This document shows, one piece after another, positions 8,844 to 17,437 of a DNA stretch of 64,000 nucleotides; positions within the stretch are counted from its first letter, which is position 1, and every line of letters starts with the position of its first letter. The DNA is from Terrimonas ginsenosidimutans. GTDB lineage: Bacteria; Bacteroidota; Bacteroidia; Chitinophagales; Chitinophagaceae. The stretch is from positions 310,001 through 374,000 of the forward strand of contig NZ_JAKLTR010000001.1 in NCBI RefSeq assembly GCF_022012415.1. The letters are read 5' to 3'. Under the pieces are notes generated by a model. It made no database searches. It was not told where the DNA came from and saw only the letters and a program-made list of their open reading frames with translations. A program made the translations under genes and the position numbers.

Positions 8844-10082
8844 TTAATTCTCTGCGAGATAATATAGCGTATTGCTGTTCTCTGGTCTGAAGATCGCTTT
8901 GCTTTCCGCAGTGATCTCCTGTGATGTCACTTTTGCATACAGGTCCAGCTCTGTGTTCATCAGATCCGCATTGCCAAGCAATTCGTAATAGGCAAGACTG
9001 TTCGCCCGGTTCATCACGCTCATATCTTCAAAAGCCATCATGCTTTCTGTTTTATTTTTCACTTTTTCAAGCTCGATGTCCTGAACGGGTTCGTCCTGTA
9101 ATTGTTTCAGGATATCTTCCACCGCTCTTTCGGCATCTTCGATCTTAACTCCTTTTACCAGTTTGCCTTCGATGGTAAGAAGGCCGGCATCTGAGCTTCC
9201 GGAATGATGGCAATCGATATTGCTGAACATTTTTTTCTCTTTCACGAGGATCTGATGTAATCTGGATGATGCGCCGCCGCCAAGGATATCGCTCAGCAGG
9301 TCGATCGCATGGTAACGTTTGTCCATCCTGGCAGGGATATGCCAGCATTTGTAGAAAGCATCAACCGGCACTTTCGCTTTCACTTCCAGCCTGCGTGGAG
9401 CGGTCTGCTCCGGCTCTACCGGCAGGTTCCGCTGATATTTTTCTCCTGCGGGAATGTCTCCAAACCATTTTTCCGCAAGTTCTTTTACTTTTTCAGTGGT
9501 AACGTTTCCTGCCACAACAAGGATCGCATTTACGGGGCGGTAGTATTTGAAGAAGAATGCTTTCACATCTTCCAGTTTTGCATTTTCTATATGGGAAAGC
9601 TCTTTTCCGATGGTCATCCAGCGGTACGGATGCGTGGTATAGGCGAGTTCCCGCATTTTATGCCATACATCGCCATAAGGTTTTGTGAGATAATGCTCTT
9701 TGAATTCTTCACAGACCACTTTCCGCTGCACATCCAGGCTTTTCTCACCAAATGCGAGGGAAAGCATACGGTCGCTTTCCAGCCAGAAAGCTGTTTCGAG
9801 GTTTTCGGCCGGCAATTGTATGTAGTAGTTGGTTAGATCGTTCGTGGTATAAGCATTGTTTTCGCCGCCGGCCATCTGGAGCGGTTCATCATAGCTGGGA
9901 ATATTCACAGAACCGCCAAACATCAGGTGTTCGAATAAATGCGCAAAACCTGTCTTAGCGGGATCTTCGTCGCGGGCTCCGATATCATACATCACATTCA
10001 TCACCGCCATTGGCGTGGAAATATCCTGGTGCACGATTACCCTCAAGCCATTATTCAGAGTAAATTTTTCGAAATGAATCAT
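8844..10082 (-). CDS. M16 family zinc metallopeptidase, catalytic subunit
   Basis: Peptidase of 412 aa with the inverted zinc motif HxxEH seen as HLFEHLMF, and the downstream Glu ligand region following it (VVCEEFKEHY). The second half holds the structural M16 C-domain (GGGASSRLHQILVKEKKMF). No signal peptide is visible, so it is presumably cytoplasmic or periplasm-associated by other means. It is the first gene of a two-gene unit with the zinc-free homologue downstream. A -7 box lies just upstream of the start. Confidence 0.93.
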   Translation of the reverse strand: MIHFEKFTLNNGLRVIVHQDISTPMAVMNVMYDIGARDEDPAKTGFAHLFEHLMFGGSVNIPSYDEPLQMAGGENNAYTTNDLTNYYIQLPAENLETAFWLESDRMLSLAFGEKSLDVQRKVVCEEFKEHYLTKPYGDVWHKMRELAYTTHPYRWMTIGKELSHIENAKLEDVKAFFFKYYRPVNAILVVAGNVTTEKVKELAEKWFGDIPAGEKYQRNLPVEPEQTAPRRLEVKAKVPVDAFYKCWHIPARMDKRYHAIDLLSDILGGGASSRLHQILVKEKKMFSNIDCHHSGSSDAGLLTIEGKLVKGVKIEDAERAVEDILKQLQDEPVQDIELEKVKNKTESMMAFEDMSVMNRANSLAYYELLGNADLMNTELDLYAKVTSQEITAESKAIFRPENSNTLYYLAEN

Positions 10083-10099
10083 AGTATTGAGTTAAACAA

Positions 10100-10107
10100 C
10101 AAAAGTA
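10100..10107 (-). promoter_or_regulatory. Bacteroidota -7 box for the M16 operon
   Basis: On the minus strand it reads TACTTTTG, an exact TAnnTTTG match, 18 nt upstream of the catalytic M16 start. No clear TTG is seen at the -33 spacing. Confidence 0.45.
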
Positions 10108-10202
10108 GAGGAATGTTGGGAGAAGACCGCAGGTGAGGGACAGGCCGGCCGGTTCATGCAAATCGAAAATCATTTTATCGCCGGAAAGTTTCCGGTCTTC
10201 TC

Positions 10203-11402
10203 TCAATAAATACTTTTCACCTTGAATTCTTTCTGTAACAGCGCCCCTTCGCGGCTCAGCAACATTCTGATCCTTTCCCCGGTGGACTGGAGCGCGATCT
10301 TGTATTGAGAGAAATTCTGGGAGAGATTATTATTGATCCCGAGGACCTGGTCACCTTCCCTGATGCCGGCAATCCAGGCCGGAGAGCTTTCGGCCACATC
10401 TCCGATATAGATCTTGTTGTCTATATAATAAAGCTCTATACCGGAATATGAATAATCGAAGGGGTCACGGTAATGGGAATTGGGCAACAGGTGTATATCC
10501 CTTTTTGCATAATTGAACACCACGTTGAACCTGCGAAAGATATCATTACCGATCAGGCCGCCGAGAAACGGGTAAGAGGTGACATTAAATTCATCCTGGA
10601 ATATATATGTGGGGATGTTCCGGAATTTATATGGACCGAATTTCAATTCCTTCACGACCGTCAGGTGCATGCTCACTTTTCCTCCGATACCCTCCCCTTC
10701 CTTTGGATAAAGTTTTCTTTTGCGGTGAAGGAGATTACTGTCATCCACAAAATCCTGCGACAGCATTAAGCAAACCCCCGCCCCTATATCATGTAAAAAC
10801 CGGGAAGTATACGTGTATTCGTCTTTGACCCGGGCGGTTTGCACGGGTAAGGTATTGAGGATCGGCTTGATCAGGAAGCCGCCACGCGGATAACGAAGGG
10901 AGCCTTTACTGCAGATATCCATTTGAAGACTATCATAATCAAGCTTCACAATGTAGCGGATGAGTAAAGAATAGCCGATGATGCCATCTACCTTTTCGCC
11001 ATAAACGCTACTTAGCGAGGAATAGTCATTAACGTGAAAATTGAGGCTGTCAACGACCAACCCCGGGAAACGCAGACTCCTGTTGTACAGAAACCCGACT
11101 TTCTTGATTCCGGCAATCCCGCGAATGGTACGGTCCGAGGCTTGCGGCTTGAGCTTAAAATAATCGACGGTCGTGGAGTCCAGCGAAATACCGCTGCTGC
11201 CGCTGTCCAGTATAAAGTTGAGTGTATCCGGAAAATTGTCCAGTTGGGCTTTGATAATAACGACGCCGCCAGTGACCTGCAGTATTGGGATCCGGGTCAG
11301 TAGCCGGGATGGAGGCTCAACAAATTCTTCCTGGGCCCGCAGATAGGCAGATGAAAGCAACGCAAAAGTTGCCAGCGCAGTTAGTTGGAGTACTTTTTTC
11401 AT
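10203..11402 (-). CDS. Secreted retropepsin-like aspartyl protease with C-terminal PDZ domain
   Basis: Predicted exported protease of about 399 aa. The ATG at 11402 gives a clean signal peptide (MKKVLQLTALATFALLSS, then AQE). The catalytic aspartyl motif is ILDSGSSGISLD. A second flap/Asp-like region (FLHDIGAGVCLMLS) suggests a two-lobe clan AA architecture. Residues about 310-395 are a PDZ domain (YIGDVAESSPAWIAGIREGDQVLGINN). The combination aspartyl protease plus PDZ is common in Bacteroidota. It is a single gene with a long intergenic region upstream. Confidence 0.87.
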   Translation of the reverse strand: MKKVLQLTALATFALLSSAYLRAQEEFVEPPSRLLTRIPILQVTGGVVIIKAQLDNFPDTLNFILDSGSSGISLDSTTVDYFKLKPQASDRTIRGIAGIKKVGFLYNRSLRFPGLVVDSLNFHVNDYSSLSSVYGEKVDGIIGYSLLIRYIVKLDYDSLQMDICSKGSLRYPRGGFLIKPILNTLPVQTARVKDEYTYTSRFLHDIGAGVCLMLSQDFVDDSNLLHRKRKLYPKEGEGIGGKVSMHLTVVKELKFGPYKFRNIPTYIFQDEFNVTSYPFLGGLIGNDIFRRFNVVFNYAKRDIHLLPNSHYRDPFDYSYSGIELYYIDNKIYIGDVAESSPAWIAGIREGDQVLGINNNLSQNFSQYKIALQSTGERIRMLLSREGALLQKEFKVKSIY

Positions 11403-11855
11403 ATGACCGGTTAAGACCGCATTCATTAGCCCGGCAATTTGACCGAAAGCTGTCCGGTCTCATTACTCAGTGACCTTTGTTAGCGTTCCTGTAATGAAAA
11501 TAGAAAAGAAAAGCGCTTCTAAGCAGGCAATAACGACGACAACAGTCATTTAACGACGAAGGGCGGTTTTCAACTTACGAATAACCTGTACCACCCCCAT
11601 TAATGATCAATAACCTTTCCTAAATTAACTCTTTCAGCCTCATTTATGCAACCGTTCAGCCATTTTCTTGTTATTGATCGTATTTTTGCAACTGATCCAC
11701 TCCCCGCTTCAGTTTTGTTATGAACAAATTGCAGCAGAACGGGCAAATCCCGGTTCTGCTCTGTGAAGAGCAAAACGGACGCCGGGCGGAAAAAGCTCCC
11801 TGTATGTACCTGCATGGTAATTAATACGGATGGGGCAAGCACAAAAACCTCAAGC
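11403..11855. other. Intergenic region with a leader hairpin before mqnC
   Basis: The region separates the divergent protease and mqnC genes. The only structure I see is a hairpin at 11733-11760: AGCAGAAC (11733-11740) pairs with GTTCTGCT (11753-11760), with an inner GGG/CCC. It is not followed by a T-run. An in-frame GTG at 11763 and ATG at 11814 also precede mqnC. Confidence 0.4.
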
Positions 11856-12980
11856 ATGGAAGTACCTGATTTGTTAGCCCGAGCCCTCAATTTCGAGTTC
11901 CTGACCGTAGAAGAAGGCGTTCACCTTTATCATAATGCGCCTTTGACGGACCTGATGTTTGTCGCCAATGAGCTGCGCAAAAAACAGGTGCCTCACGGAA
12001 AAGTGACCTGGCAGATCGATCGCAACGTGAATACAACCAACGTCTGCATCGCTAACTGCAAGTTTTGCAACTTCTTCCGGATCCCAGGACATGCTGACGC
12101 GTATATCACCGATATGTCGGTATACCGGAAAAAAATCTCTGAAACACTCAAATACGGCGGCGATCAACTGCTTTTGCAGGGAGGCCACCATCCGGAACTG
12201 GGGCTTCAGTTCTATATTGATACTTTCAGCCAGATCAAGGCGGAATTCCCTGATATCAGGCTGCATGCTCTCGGACCACCCGAGATCGCGCACATCACCA
12301 AGCTGGAAAAAAGTACCCACCGCGAAGTGTTGCAGGCGCTGCAGAATGCGGGATTGGATTCGCTTCCGGGCGCCGGTGCGGAGATCCTGACGGACCGCGT
12401 GCGCAGATTGATCTCTAAGGGAAAATGCGGCTCGAAGGAATGGCTCGACATTATGCATGAGGCACATAAGCTCAACATCACCACATCTGCCACCATGATG
12501 TTCGGTCATGTCGAAACGATCGAAGAACGTTTTCAGCACCTCGCCAGCATCCGTGAAGTTCAAAGCCGTAAACCTGCGGACGCAAAAGGCTTCCTTGCAT
12601 TTATTCCATGGACTTTCCAGGATGTAGACACGCTTCTGACGAGGATCCGCGGGGTGCACAACCTGACAACCCCGGATGAATACATCCGGATGATCTCGCT
12701 CAGCCGGATCATGCTGCCGAACGTGAAAAATATCCAGGCGTCCTGGCTGACGGTGGGTAAGCAAACTGCTTCCATCTGTCTCCACTCCGGTGCAAATGAT
12801 TTCGGATCGATCATGATCGAAGAGAACGTGGTCAGCGCAGCCGGCGCTCCTCACCGTTTCACTTATCGTACCATCCAGGACGCGATCCGTGAAGCAGGCT
12901 TTGAACCACAACTCAGAAACCAGCAATATGAATGGAGAGCCATCCCTGAAATGATCGAAGAACAGGTGATCAACTATTAA
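11856..12980 (+). CDS. mqnC: Cyclic dehypoxanthinyl futalosine synthase (radical SAM)
   Basis: Menaquinone biosynthesis by the futalosine route; cyclises dehypoxanthinyl futalosine using radical SAM chemistry. The Fe-S motif CxxxCxxC is seen as CIANCKFC. Diagnostic stretches are QIDRNVNTTNVC, LLQGGHHPELGLQFY, LHALGPPEI, GLDSLPGAGAEIL, SATMMFGHVET, AFIPWTFQ and GANDFGSIMIEENVV. I chose the ATG at 11856 because MEVPDLLARAL matches the usual N-terminus; ATG 11814 is an alternative. Length (374 aa) is normal. MqnE was considered, but the LDSLPGAGAEIL and AFIPW segments favour MqnC. No other mqn gene is nearby. Confidence 0.92.
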   Translation: MEVPDLLARALNFEFLTVEEGVHLYHNAPLTDLMFVANELRKKQVPHGKVTWQIDRNVNTTNVCIANCKFCNFFRIPGHADAYITDMSVYRKKISETLKYGGDQLLLQGGHHPELGLQFYIDTFSQIKAEFPDIRLHALGPPEIAHITKLEKSTHREVLQALQNAGLDSLPGAGAEILTDRVRRLISKGKCGSKEWLDIMHEAHKLNITTSATMMFGHVETIEERFQHLASIREVQSRKPADAKGFLAFIPWTFQDVDTLLTRIRGVHNLTTPDEYIRMISLSRIMLPNVKNIQASWLTVGKQTASICLHSGANDFGSIMIEENVVSAAGAPHRFTYRTIQDAIREAGFEPQLRNQQYEWRAIPEMIEEQVINY

Positions 12981-12991
12981 TATTGTCTTTA

Positions 12992-13063
12992 CAGACGGAC
13001 AGTATGAGTAACGGAGCAGGATTGGAATTAATAGAATGCTTCCGCACCTTTACTGTCCGTTTG
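12992..13063 (+). terminator. Hairpin after mqnC
   Basis: Arms 12992-13004 (CAGACGGACAGTA) and 13051-13063 pair over 13 bp with one G-U, and a second nested stem (GGAGCA with TGCTTCC) lies in the loop. It starts 12 nt after the mqnC stop. It lacks a strong T-run. Confidence 0.5.
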
Positions 13064-13166
13064 TGTTTACCGATCAGAAGGGAGGCATCATTTCAATTTG
13101 CCCTGGGCAAAATATCCGCGTTCAACGCCATCGCTTCTCCTGCTTGCTTCAGCAAATAAAAAAATC

Positions 13167-13183
13167 ACTATCTGAAAGATAGT
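13167..13183 (+). promoter_or_regulatory. Small palindrome just before the DUF3817 start
   Basis: ACTATCT-GAA-AGATAGT is a perfect 7-bp dyad ending 9 nt before the ATG. It could be an operator or a hairpin masking the start; nothing decides between them. Confidence 0.3.
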
Positions 13184-13192
13184 CTCACAAAC

Positions 13193-13501
13193 ATGAATAA
13201 AAAGAAAACATTCAGCCAATTCCGTAAGATCGCCTTTGCAGAAGGGATATCATTTTTAGTATTGTTATTTATCGCGATGCCTTTGAAATACTTCGCAGAT
13301 TCTCCGCTGGCGGTTCGCTATGTTGGAATGGCACACGGCGTATTGTTTGTAGCATTTATTGTGTGGGCTTTCCTGGTGAAGTCAGAGACCAATAGATCCT
13401 TTGGATGGTTGGCAAAATCATTCATCGCATCTGTCATTCCATTTGGCACTTTTTATATGGAGAAGCAGTGGAAACGAGAAGAAGATGCGATCACCGAATA
13501 G
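13193..13501 (+). CDS. DUF3817 small membrane protein
   Basis: 102-aa integral membrane protein of the DUF3817 family, function unknown. It has the family pattern: N-terminal FRKIAFAEGISFLVLLFIAMP, a central GMAHGVLFVAFIVWAF helix and a third helix (FIASVIPFGTFYMEK). About three membrane segments. It sits alone between mqnC and a convergent HxlR gene. Confidence 0.85.
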   Translation: MNKKKTFSQFRKIAFAEGISFLVLLFIAMPLKYFADSPLAVRYVGMAHGVLFVAFIVWAFLVKSETNRSFGWLAKSFIASVIPFGTFYMEKQWKREEDAITE

Positions 13502-13599
13502 GTCTGTCCCTGAAACATAAAATTCTAACCTGGCTTTCATCGCCGGATCTTCGTATATCAGACCGGTGGGCGAATAACGCAAATCAATTTGACAGAAAA

Positions 13600-13956
13600 T
13601 CACTTTCCCATTATTCTCTTCCTGTGTTGTACGCCCCACTTACGCAGCTCCCCGATCACCGCATGCAGCGATTCTCCATATTCCGTTAAAGAATATTCCA
13701 CTGTTACCGGCATCGTGTCATACACGGTACGTTTCACCAATTGATTCTCCTCAAGATCACGAAGTTCTTTGGAAAGCATCCGGTCTGTGATCTGCTCGAT
13801 CTCTTTCGAAATTTCACCAAAGCGTTTATCGCCAAGCGTTAAACACACGATAATCGGGAGCTTCCATTTTCCGCTTAACACTTCCAACGCATCTCTTACC
13901 GGAAGCAGCATTCCCATACACTGCTCTTTGTTGAGCTCCTTTGTTTTTGTTGTCAT
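13600..13956 (-). CDS. HxlR-family transcriptional regulator
   Basis: Winged-helix regulator of 118 aa. Family signatures are C14 near the N-terminus (EQCMGMLLPVRDALEVLSGKW), RFGEISKEI, ITDRMLSKELRDLEE and the wing segment VEYSLTEYGESLHAVI. In Bacillus, HxlR/DUF24 proteins such as YodB use this N-terminal Cys to sense quinones and diamide and control azoreductase. Here the gene is divergent from DoxX and azoreductase genes, which fits the same logic. A 36-bp palindrome lies between the divergent starts and is the likely operator. The redox-sensing role is inference. Confidence 0.92.
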   Translation of the reverse strand: MTTKTKELNKEQCMGMLLPVRDALEVLSGKWKLPIIVCLTLGDKRFGEISKEIEQITDRMLSKELRDLEENQLVKRTVYDTMPVTVEYSLTEYGESLHAVIGELRKWGVQHRKRIMGK

Positions 13957-13975
13957 TCGTTAACAATTTATTGTC

Positions 13976-14045
13976 ACTATACTCTTGTATAGTACTATAC
14001 AAGAGTATAGTACTTACAAAAGTATAGCAAAGATAGATACTTTTG
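13976..14045. promoter_or_regulatory. HxlR operator region: 36-bp perfect palindrome plus a further half-site and -7 box
   Basis: Bases 13976-14011 are a perfect palindrome with no spacer (half-site ACTATACTCTTGTATAGT). The right half is followed by a related sequence, TACTTACAAAAGTATAG (14011-14027), similar to the inverted repeat I recall for Bacillus YodB. A -7 box TACTTTTG (exact TAnnTTTG) lies at 14038-14045, 43 nt before the DoxX start. A repressor on the palindrome would cover both divergent promoters. Confidence 0.8.
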
Positions 14046-14088
14046 TTCTCGCATTAGCAAACAGATTTACCACACACAAAAAAATGTT

Positions 14089-14520
14089 ATGAAATTTGTA
14101 TTAATAACAGGACGTATCCTGTTCTCCCTGCTTTTTATTCTTTCCTCTTTTGGTCATTTTAAGGCAGAAACAATCGCCTTCGCGGGGTCACAGGGGCTAC
14201 CATTGGCTTCAGTCCTCGTGCCGCTATCAGGAGTTGTCGAGTTGATCGGCGGACTAAGTATCCTGGTAGGTTATCGCGCAAAACTTGGCGCGTGGTTATT
14301 AGTGATCTTCCTGATCCCGGTAACGTTCATGTTTCATCAATTCTGGACAATCACGGATCCGATGACTTACCAGATGCAGTTTGTTATGTTCATGAAAAAC
14401 ATTTCGATCACAGGCGGTGCATTGCTGATCGCCTATTTCGGTTCCGGTGAGCTGAGCATCGACGCAGCAGGAAAGTCCAGGTCTTACAGTCATTCTTCAG
14501 GGAAAGAAGTAGTCGCATAA
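14089..14520 (+). CDS. DoxX-family membrane protein
   Basis: 143-aa four-helix membrane protein of the DoxX/DoxD-like family. Visible features are GRILFSLLFILSSFGHF at the N-terminus, PLSGVVELIGGLSILVGY, LLVIFLIPVTFMFHQFW and the last helix ISITGGALLIAYFG. Family members are linked to thiol, quinone and oxidative stress. It precedes azoreductase by 76 nt on the same strand and probably shares its HxlR-controlled promoter. Confidence 0.9.
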   Translation: MKFVLITGRILFSLLFILSSFGHFKAETIAFAGSQGLPLASVLVPLSGVVELIGGLSILVGYRAKLGAWLLVIFLIPVTFMFHQFWTITDPMTYQMQFVMFMKNISITGGALLIAYFGSGELSIDAAGKSRSYSHSSGKEVVA

Positions 14521-14596
14521 GGCATGTCATTCCCGTTTCCCGTAGCATTCTCACCTAATTATTCTAATTGTCTTTGCAGACATTAACTGATCATTT

Positions 14597-15196
14597 ATGA
14601 AAACAATTCTTAAAATCACCTCCAGTGCAAGAGGGCCTTTGTCCAACAGCAACAAGCTCGTAGAAAAAATCGTAGAGGAATTACAGCATCAGCATCCTGA
14701 TGCCAGTATAATAGAACGCAATCTCGTTTCAAAAACCTATCCTCACCTGGAAGAAGCTCATCTGGCTGCGTTCTTCGCGCCGGCGGAAGATAATAGTGAA
14801 GCGACACTTGTAGCTGCTTCGCATTCTGACCAGGCCATTGCGGAAATAAATCAGGCAGACGTAATCGTGATTGGCGTACCGATCTACAACTTTAATATTC
14901 CATCTGCCTTAAAAGCCTGGATCGATCATATTGTGAGAGCACAGAAAACCTTTTCATACGGCTCCGGAGCTCCGGAAGGGCTTATAAAAGGCAAAAAAGT
15001 ATACCTGGCAGTTGCTTCTGGCGGCATTTATTCTGAGGGTCCGTTGGCGGCAATATCGTATGCGGAGCCTTATCTTAAAACGATCCTCGGCTTTATAGGC
15101 ATTGACGATGTAACCATCTTCAGGGTAGAGGGAGTAAATGTTCCCGGCATTAAAGAATCTGCCCTGGAAAAAGGACTGGCGAGTGTAGTAGTATAA
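14597..15196 (+). CDS. azoR: FMN-dependent NADH-azoreductase / quinone reductase
   Basis: Flavodoxin-like reductase of 199 aa that reduces quinones and azo compounds by two-electron transfer from NADH. FMN-binding motifs are the phosphate loop after ITSSARGPLSNSNKL, PIYNFNIPSALKAWIDH and SGGIYSEGP. Length fits AzoR. It is second in the DoxX-azoR unit controlled, by inference, by the divergent HxlR regulator. This is a typical quinone-detoxification arrangement. Confidence 0.92.
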   Translation: MKTILKITSSARGPLSNSNKLVEKIVEELQHQHPDASIIERNLVSKTYPHLEEAHLAAFFAPAEDNSEATLVAASHSDQAIAEINQADVIVIGVPIYNFNIPSALKAWIDHIVRAQKTFSYGSGAPEGLIKGKKVYLAVASGGIYSEGPLAAISYAEPYLKTILGFIGIDDVTIFRVEGVNVPGIKESALEKGLASVVV

Positions 15197-15238
15197 GATG
15201 AATCTAAGAGGTTAAGACGGGTAGTAGTTCAAATTGTA

Positions 15239-15279
15239 AAAGGCTTCGCGAACATTTAAAAAAGTGTAACGAAGCCTTT
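15239..15279. terminator. Terminator between azoR and the convergent hypothetical gene
   Basis: AAAGGCTTCG (15239-15248) and CGAAGCCTTT (15270-15279) form a perfect 10-bp stem with flanking A and T bases, 42 nt after the azoR stop. Confidence 0.7.
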
Positions 15280-15289
15280 ACTTTGATAA

Positions 15290-15811
15290 TCATTTGCTTT
15301 TCTTCCCGCCGGCGGCCAGCGCAGCCGCAGCCGGAAAAAGCTTTTCCATCCACTGCACGAAAGGCAACAGGTCCTCAGGCTCCACGATCTCGGCAACACT
15401 GCAGGCAGACAACGCCCCTGTTTGCCAGCTGTGCAGCCAGGACTTCCAAACTGCCAGAGGCTTTGCTTTAAAAAACTGACGGACAACCTGGGCAGGACTT
15501 TCATCGGTTCTGCTTATAGGACCCTTCGTTGTCTTGAACCATGCCATTAAAATAAAACAGCCTTCGATCAGCTGTTCGAGCTCTTCCACAAACCGAACCA
15601 GCGCCCCTGGCGTTTTTGACTTCCAGATATAAGCCGGGGCGATCGCCGCTTCACAAAAATCCGAAAACAGCTCCTGCATTTCTTCCAGGGGCACATCGCT
15701 GAATAGTTGTTGTAACACCCAATAGGGGTCAAGCGACTGGGGGTCACACTCGTGCTCAAGAGCAAGACGATTTAAGTAGTAACGTTTATCCGGAGTAGAT
15801 CTGGCTGCCAT
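15290..15811 (-). CDS. Hypothetical protein, 173 aa
   Basis: I do not recognise this family. The protein is soluble, rich in aromatic residues and helices, with no signal peptide (ATG start at 15811). It reads as an all-alpha protein with several Trp-containing helices (YWVLQQLFSDVPLEEM, VWKSWLHSWQTG, PFVQWMEKLFP) and a basic tail. It is a single gene between a terminator and a long upstream gap. The clean length, flanking terminator and absence of a better frame support it being real. Confidence 0.65.
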   Translation of the reverse strand: MAARSTPDKRYYLNRLALEHECDPQSLDPYWVLQQLFSDVPLEEMQELFSDFCEAAIAPAYIWKSKTPGALVRFVEELEQLIEGCFILMAWFKTTKGPISRTDESPAQVVRQFFKAKPLAVWKSWLHSWQTGALSACSVAEIVEPEDLLPFVQWMEKLFPAAAALAAGGKKSK

Positions 15812-16172
15812 AAAAGTTTTCTAATTACACGTAAAAAAGATCAGTAAACGATATTGGTATCACCTCTTTTTTAACGCGTCGTTTGCAATATTACAACAGT
15901 ATTAGAGTCATTTTAATTCCATGCGCATAGACTTTAGTCTAACTTTTCGAAAGAATTTTGAACAGTATTCTGCGCAGGTTTGACAGACGCAGTTGATCCA
16001 GTTGATTTTTTACGCTGCATGCAAGAAGATTGAAGCCGGATTTTATACCTGTCGATTGGCAGCCTCATTCGAAAAGCAGGGATTTAGTTATAAGTAATAT
16101 AAAAACATTGAACAAGCTCTGATCTGTTTGTTGCTTTTTGTAAGTTGCCATTATTGATCAAAACCATACTAT
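15812..16172. other. Intergenic region, no recognised element
   Basis: 361 AT-rich bases between divergent genes. No tRNA, repeat or clear hairpin was found. It presumably holds the promoters of both flanking hypothetical genes. Confidence 0.5.
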
Positions 16173-16790
16173 ATGAAGTTCATTTTACACACGCTTTCCC
16201 TGCTCTTTCTCTCCGCTGTTTGTTTTGCCCAGGACAATACTTTTTTCCGGAATATACCCACAGACACAACGGTCCGCACGGCCGTTGAAACCGTCCTGCG
16301 ACAAAAAAACAGCCATCAAAAAGTAGAGTACATTGATGGCGCCTCCATTGGAGGCATTTATTACAGCATCATCGTTGTTCAAAATATGACGACCGGAGCC
16401 TTTGAAAAGGGTGTTTATGTTAACAGCGACTCCTGGCCTAATACTTATAGCTTCAATAACCGCACAACACCTCATGCTTACATTGATGACAATGAATTGT
16501 CCGGTCTGATCTCTTTCTTCGAAAATTGCGACAGCATCTGGAAAAAAGAAACTCCGGATAACCGGACAAGTTATGAGTACGAGTCACTCGATGGGTTTCG
16601 TGTTTCATTTGGCGCAGGCTCGATGAGTGCCGGCTGGCGGTTTGCATTTCAGTTTCGTAACTACCAGATGTATTTTACGGAAACAACCGGCAAAGGAAAA
16701 TCCGTTGACCTGTTATATATGTTCCGATCACTTAAAACCAAGATCGATAAGATCGCGGACCCCGGTGTCAAAAAATTTGATATTAATTAG
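16173..16790 (+). CDS. Hypothetical secreted protein, 205 aa
   Basis: No family recognised. A signal peptide is evident (MKFILHTLSLLFLSAVCFAQ, cleavage after AQ), so the product is exported. The mature part has alternating polar/aromatic strands and no cysteine pairs or catalytic motif that I can name. It is followed immediately by a strong bidirectional terminator and appears monocistronic. Confidence 0.7.
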   Translation: MKFILHTLSLLFLSAVCFAQDNTFFRNIPTDTTVRTAVETVLRQKNSHQKVEYIDGASIGGIYYSIIVVQNMTTGAFEKGVYVNSDSWPNTYSFNNRTTPHAYIDDNELSGLISFFENCDSIWKKETPDNRTSYEYESLDGFRVSFGAGSMSAGWRFAFQFRNYQMYFTETTGKGKSVDLLYMFRSLKTKIDKIADPGVKKFDIN

Positions 16791-16816
16791 ACTCACTAAT
16801 TAAGTCCGGATCACAC

Positions 16817-16857
16817 ATAAAATAAAGGCTGAACAAAATGTTCAGCCTTTATTTTAT
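16817..16857. terminator. Strong bidirectional terminator
   Basis: A perfect 19-bp inverted repeat (16817-16835 and 16839-16857; core AAAGGCTGAACA) with a 3-nt AAA loop and A/T tails on both sides, between two convergent stops. Confidence 0.92.
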
Positions 16858-16874
16858 CACCGTATGGTACGCTG

Positions 16875-17231
16875 TTAGGAATTATCTTTCGACTTGTCCT
16901 TGTCCTTCTTCTTTTTCTTCATTATCTCTTTGAACTTAGCTTGTTGCTCCGGCGTCAGGAACTCAGCCATTTTAGTTTCTTTCTCTTTTTTTAACGCCAT
17001 CTTTCTTTCCTTCTGCGCATCTTCGTTTAATGTCGCATCATTCTTTATCTCACTTATTTTCCCTTCGTATTCCTTACTCAGCGCATCGTACTTTGTTACC
17101 TGGTCTGGGGTGAGTGCCAGTTCTGTTTTGATCTTGTTGTCCCATTCTTCATGAGACTTGTCCCTGTCCTGGGCCATAGCTGGTGCAGCAAAAAATGCCG
17201 AAACCAACAAGGCCATTGCTAGTTTTTTCAT
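16875..17231 (-). CDS. Small periplasmic Spy/CpxP-like (LTxxQ) protein
   Basis: 118-aa exported helical protein. It has a signal peptide (KKLAMALLVSAFFAAPAMA) and two LTxxQ-type motifs, LTPDQVTKY and LTPEQQAKF, about 50 residues apart, the hallmark of Spy/CpxP-like chaperones and stress sensors. The C-terminus is extremely Lys-rich (MKKKKKDKDKSKDNS). Such proteins are common as small stress-induced genes in Bacteroidota. Chaperone function is inference. Confidence 0.82.
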   Translation of the reverse strand: MKKLAMALLVSAFFAAPAMAQDRDKSHEEWDNKIKTELALTPDQVTKYDALSKEYEGKISEIKNDATLNEDAQKERKMALKKEKETKMAEFLTPEQQAKFKEIMKKKKKDKDKSKDNS

Positions 17232-17437
17232 AATGTCAAGTTTATATGATTAGAGAAAAATTACGAGTTGATTAAGTCCGGTAGCATTGTGGACTCGTAG
17301 GTTTACTTGAAAAAATAATGCCAACACACGTTCATTCAACATTAATTTGTACACGATAACGCGCAGATCTATTTAGATAATATTAACAAATCGTTGCCAG
17401 GCATTGCGTATTTTCCAGGTATACAATTCATTTATCT

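Noticed and set aside
11874-12926. 350-aa frame antisense to mqnC
   Set aside because: Explained as a shadow of the highly conserved mqnC gene; no family motif.
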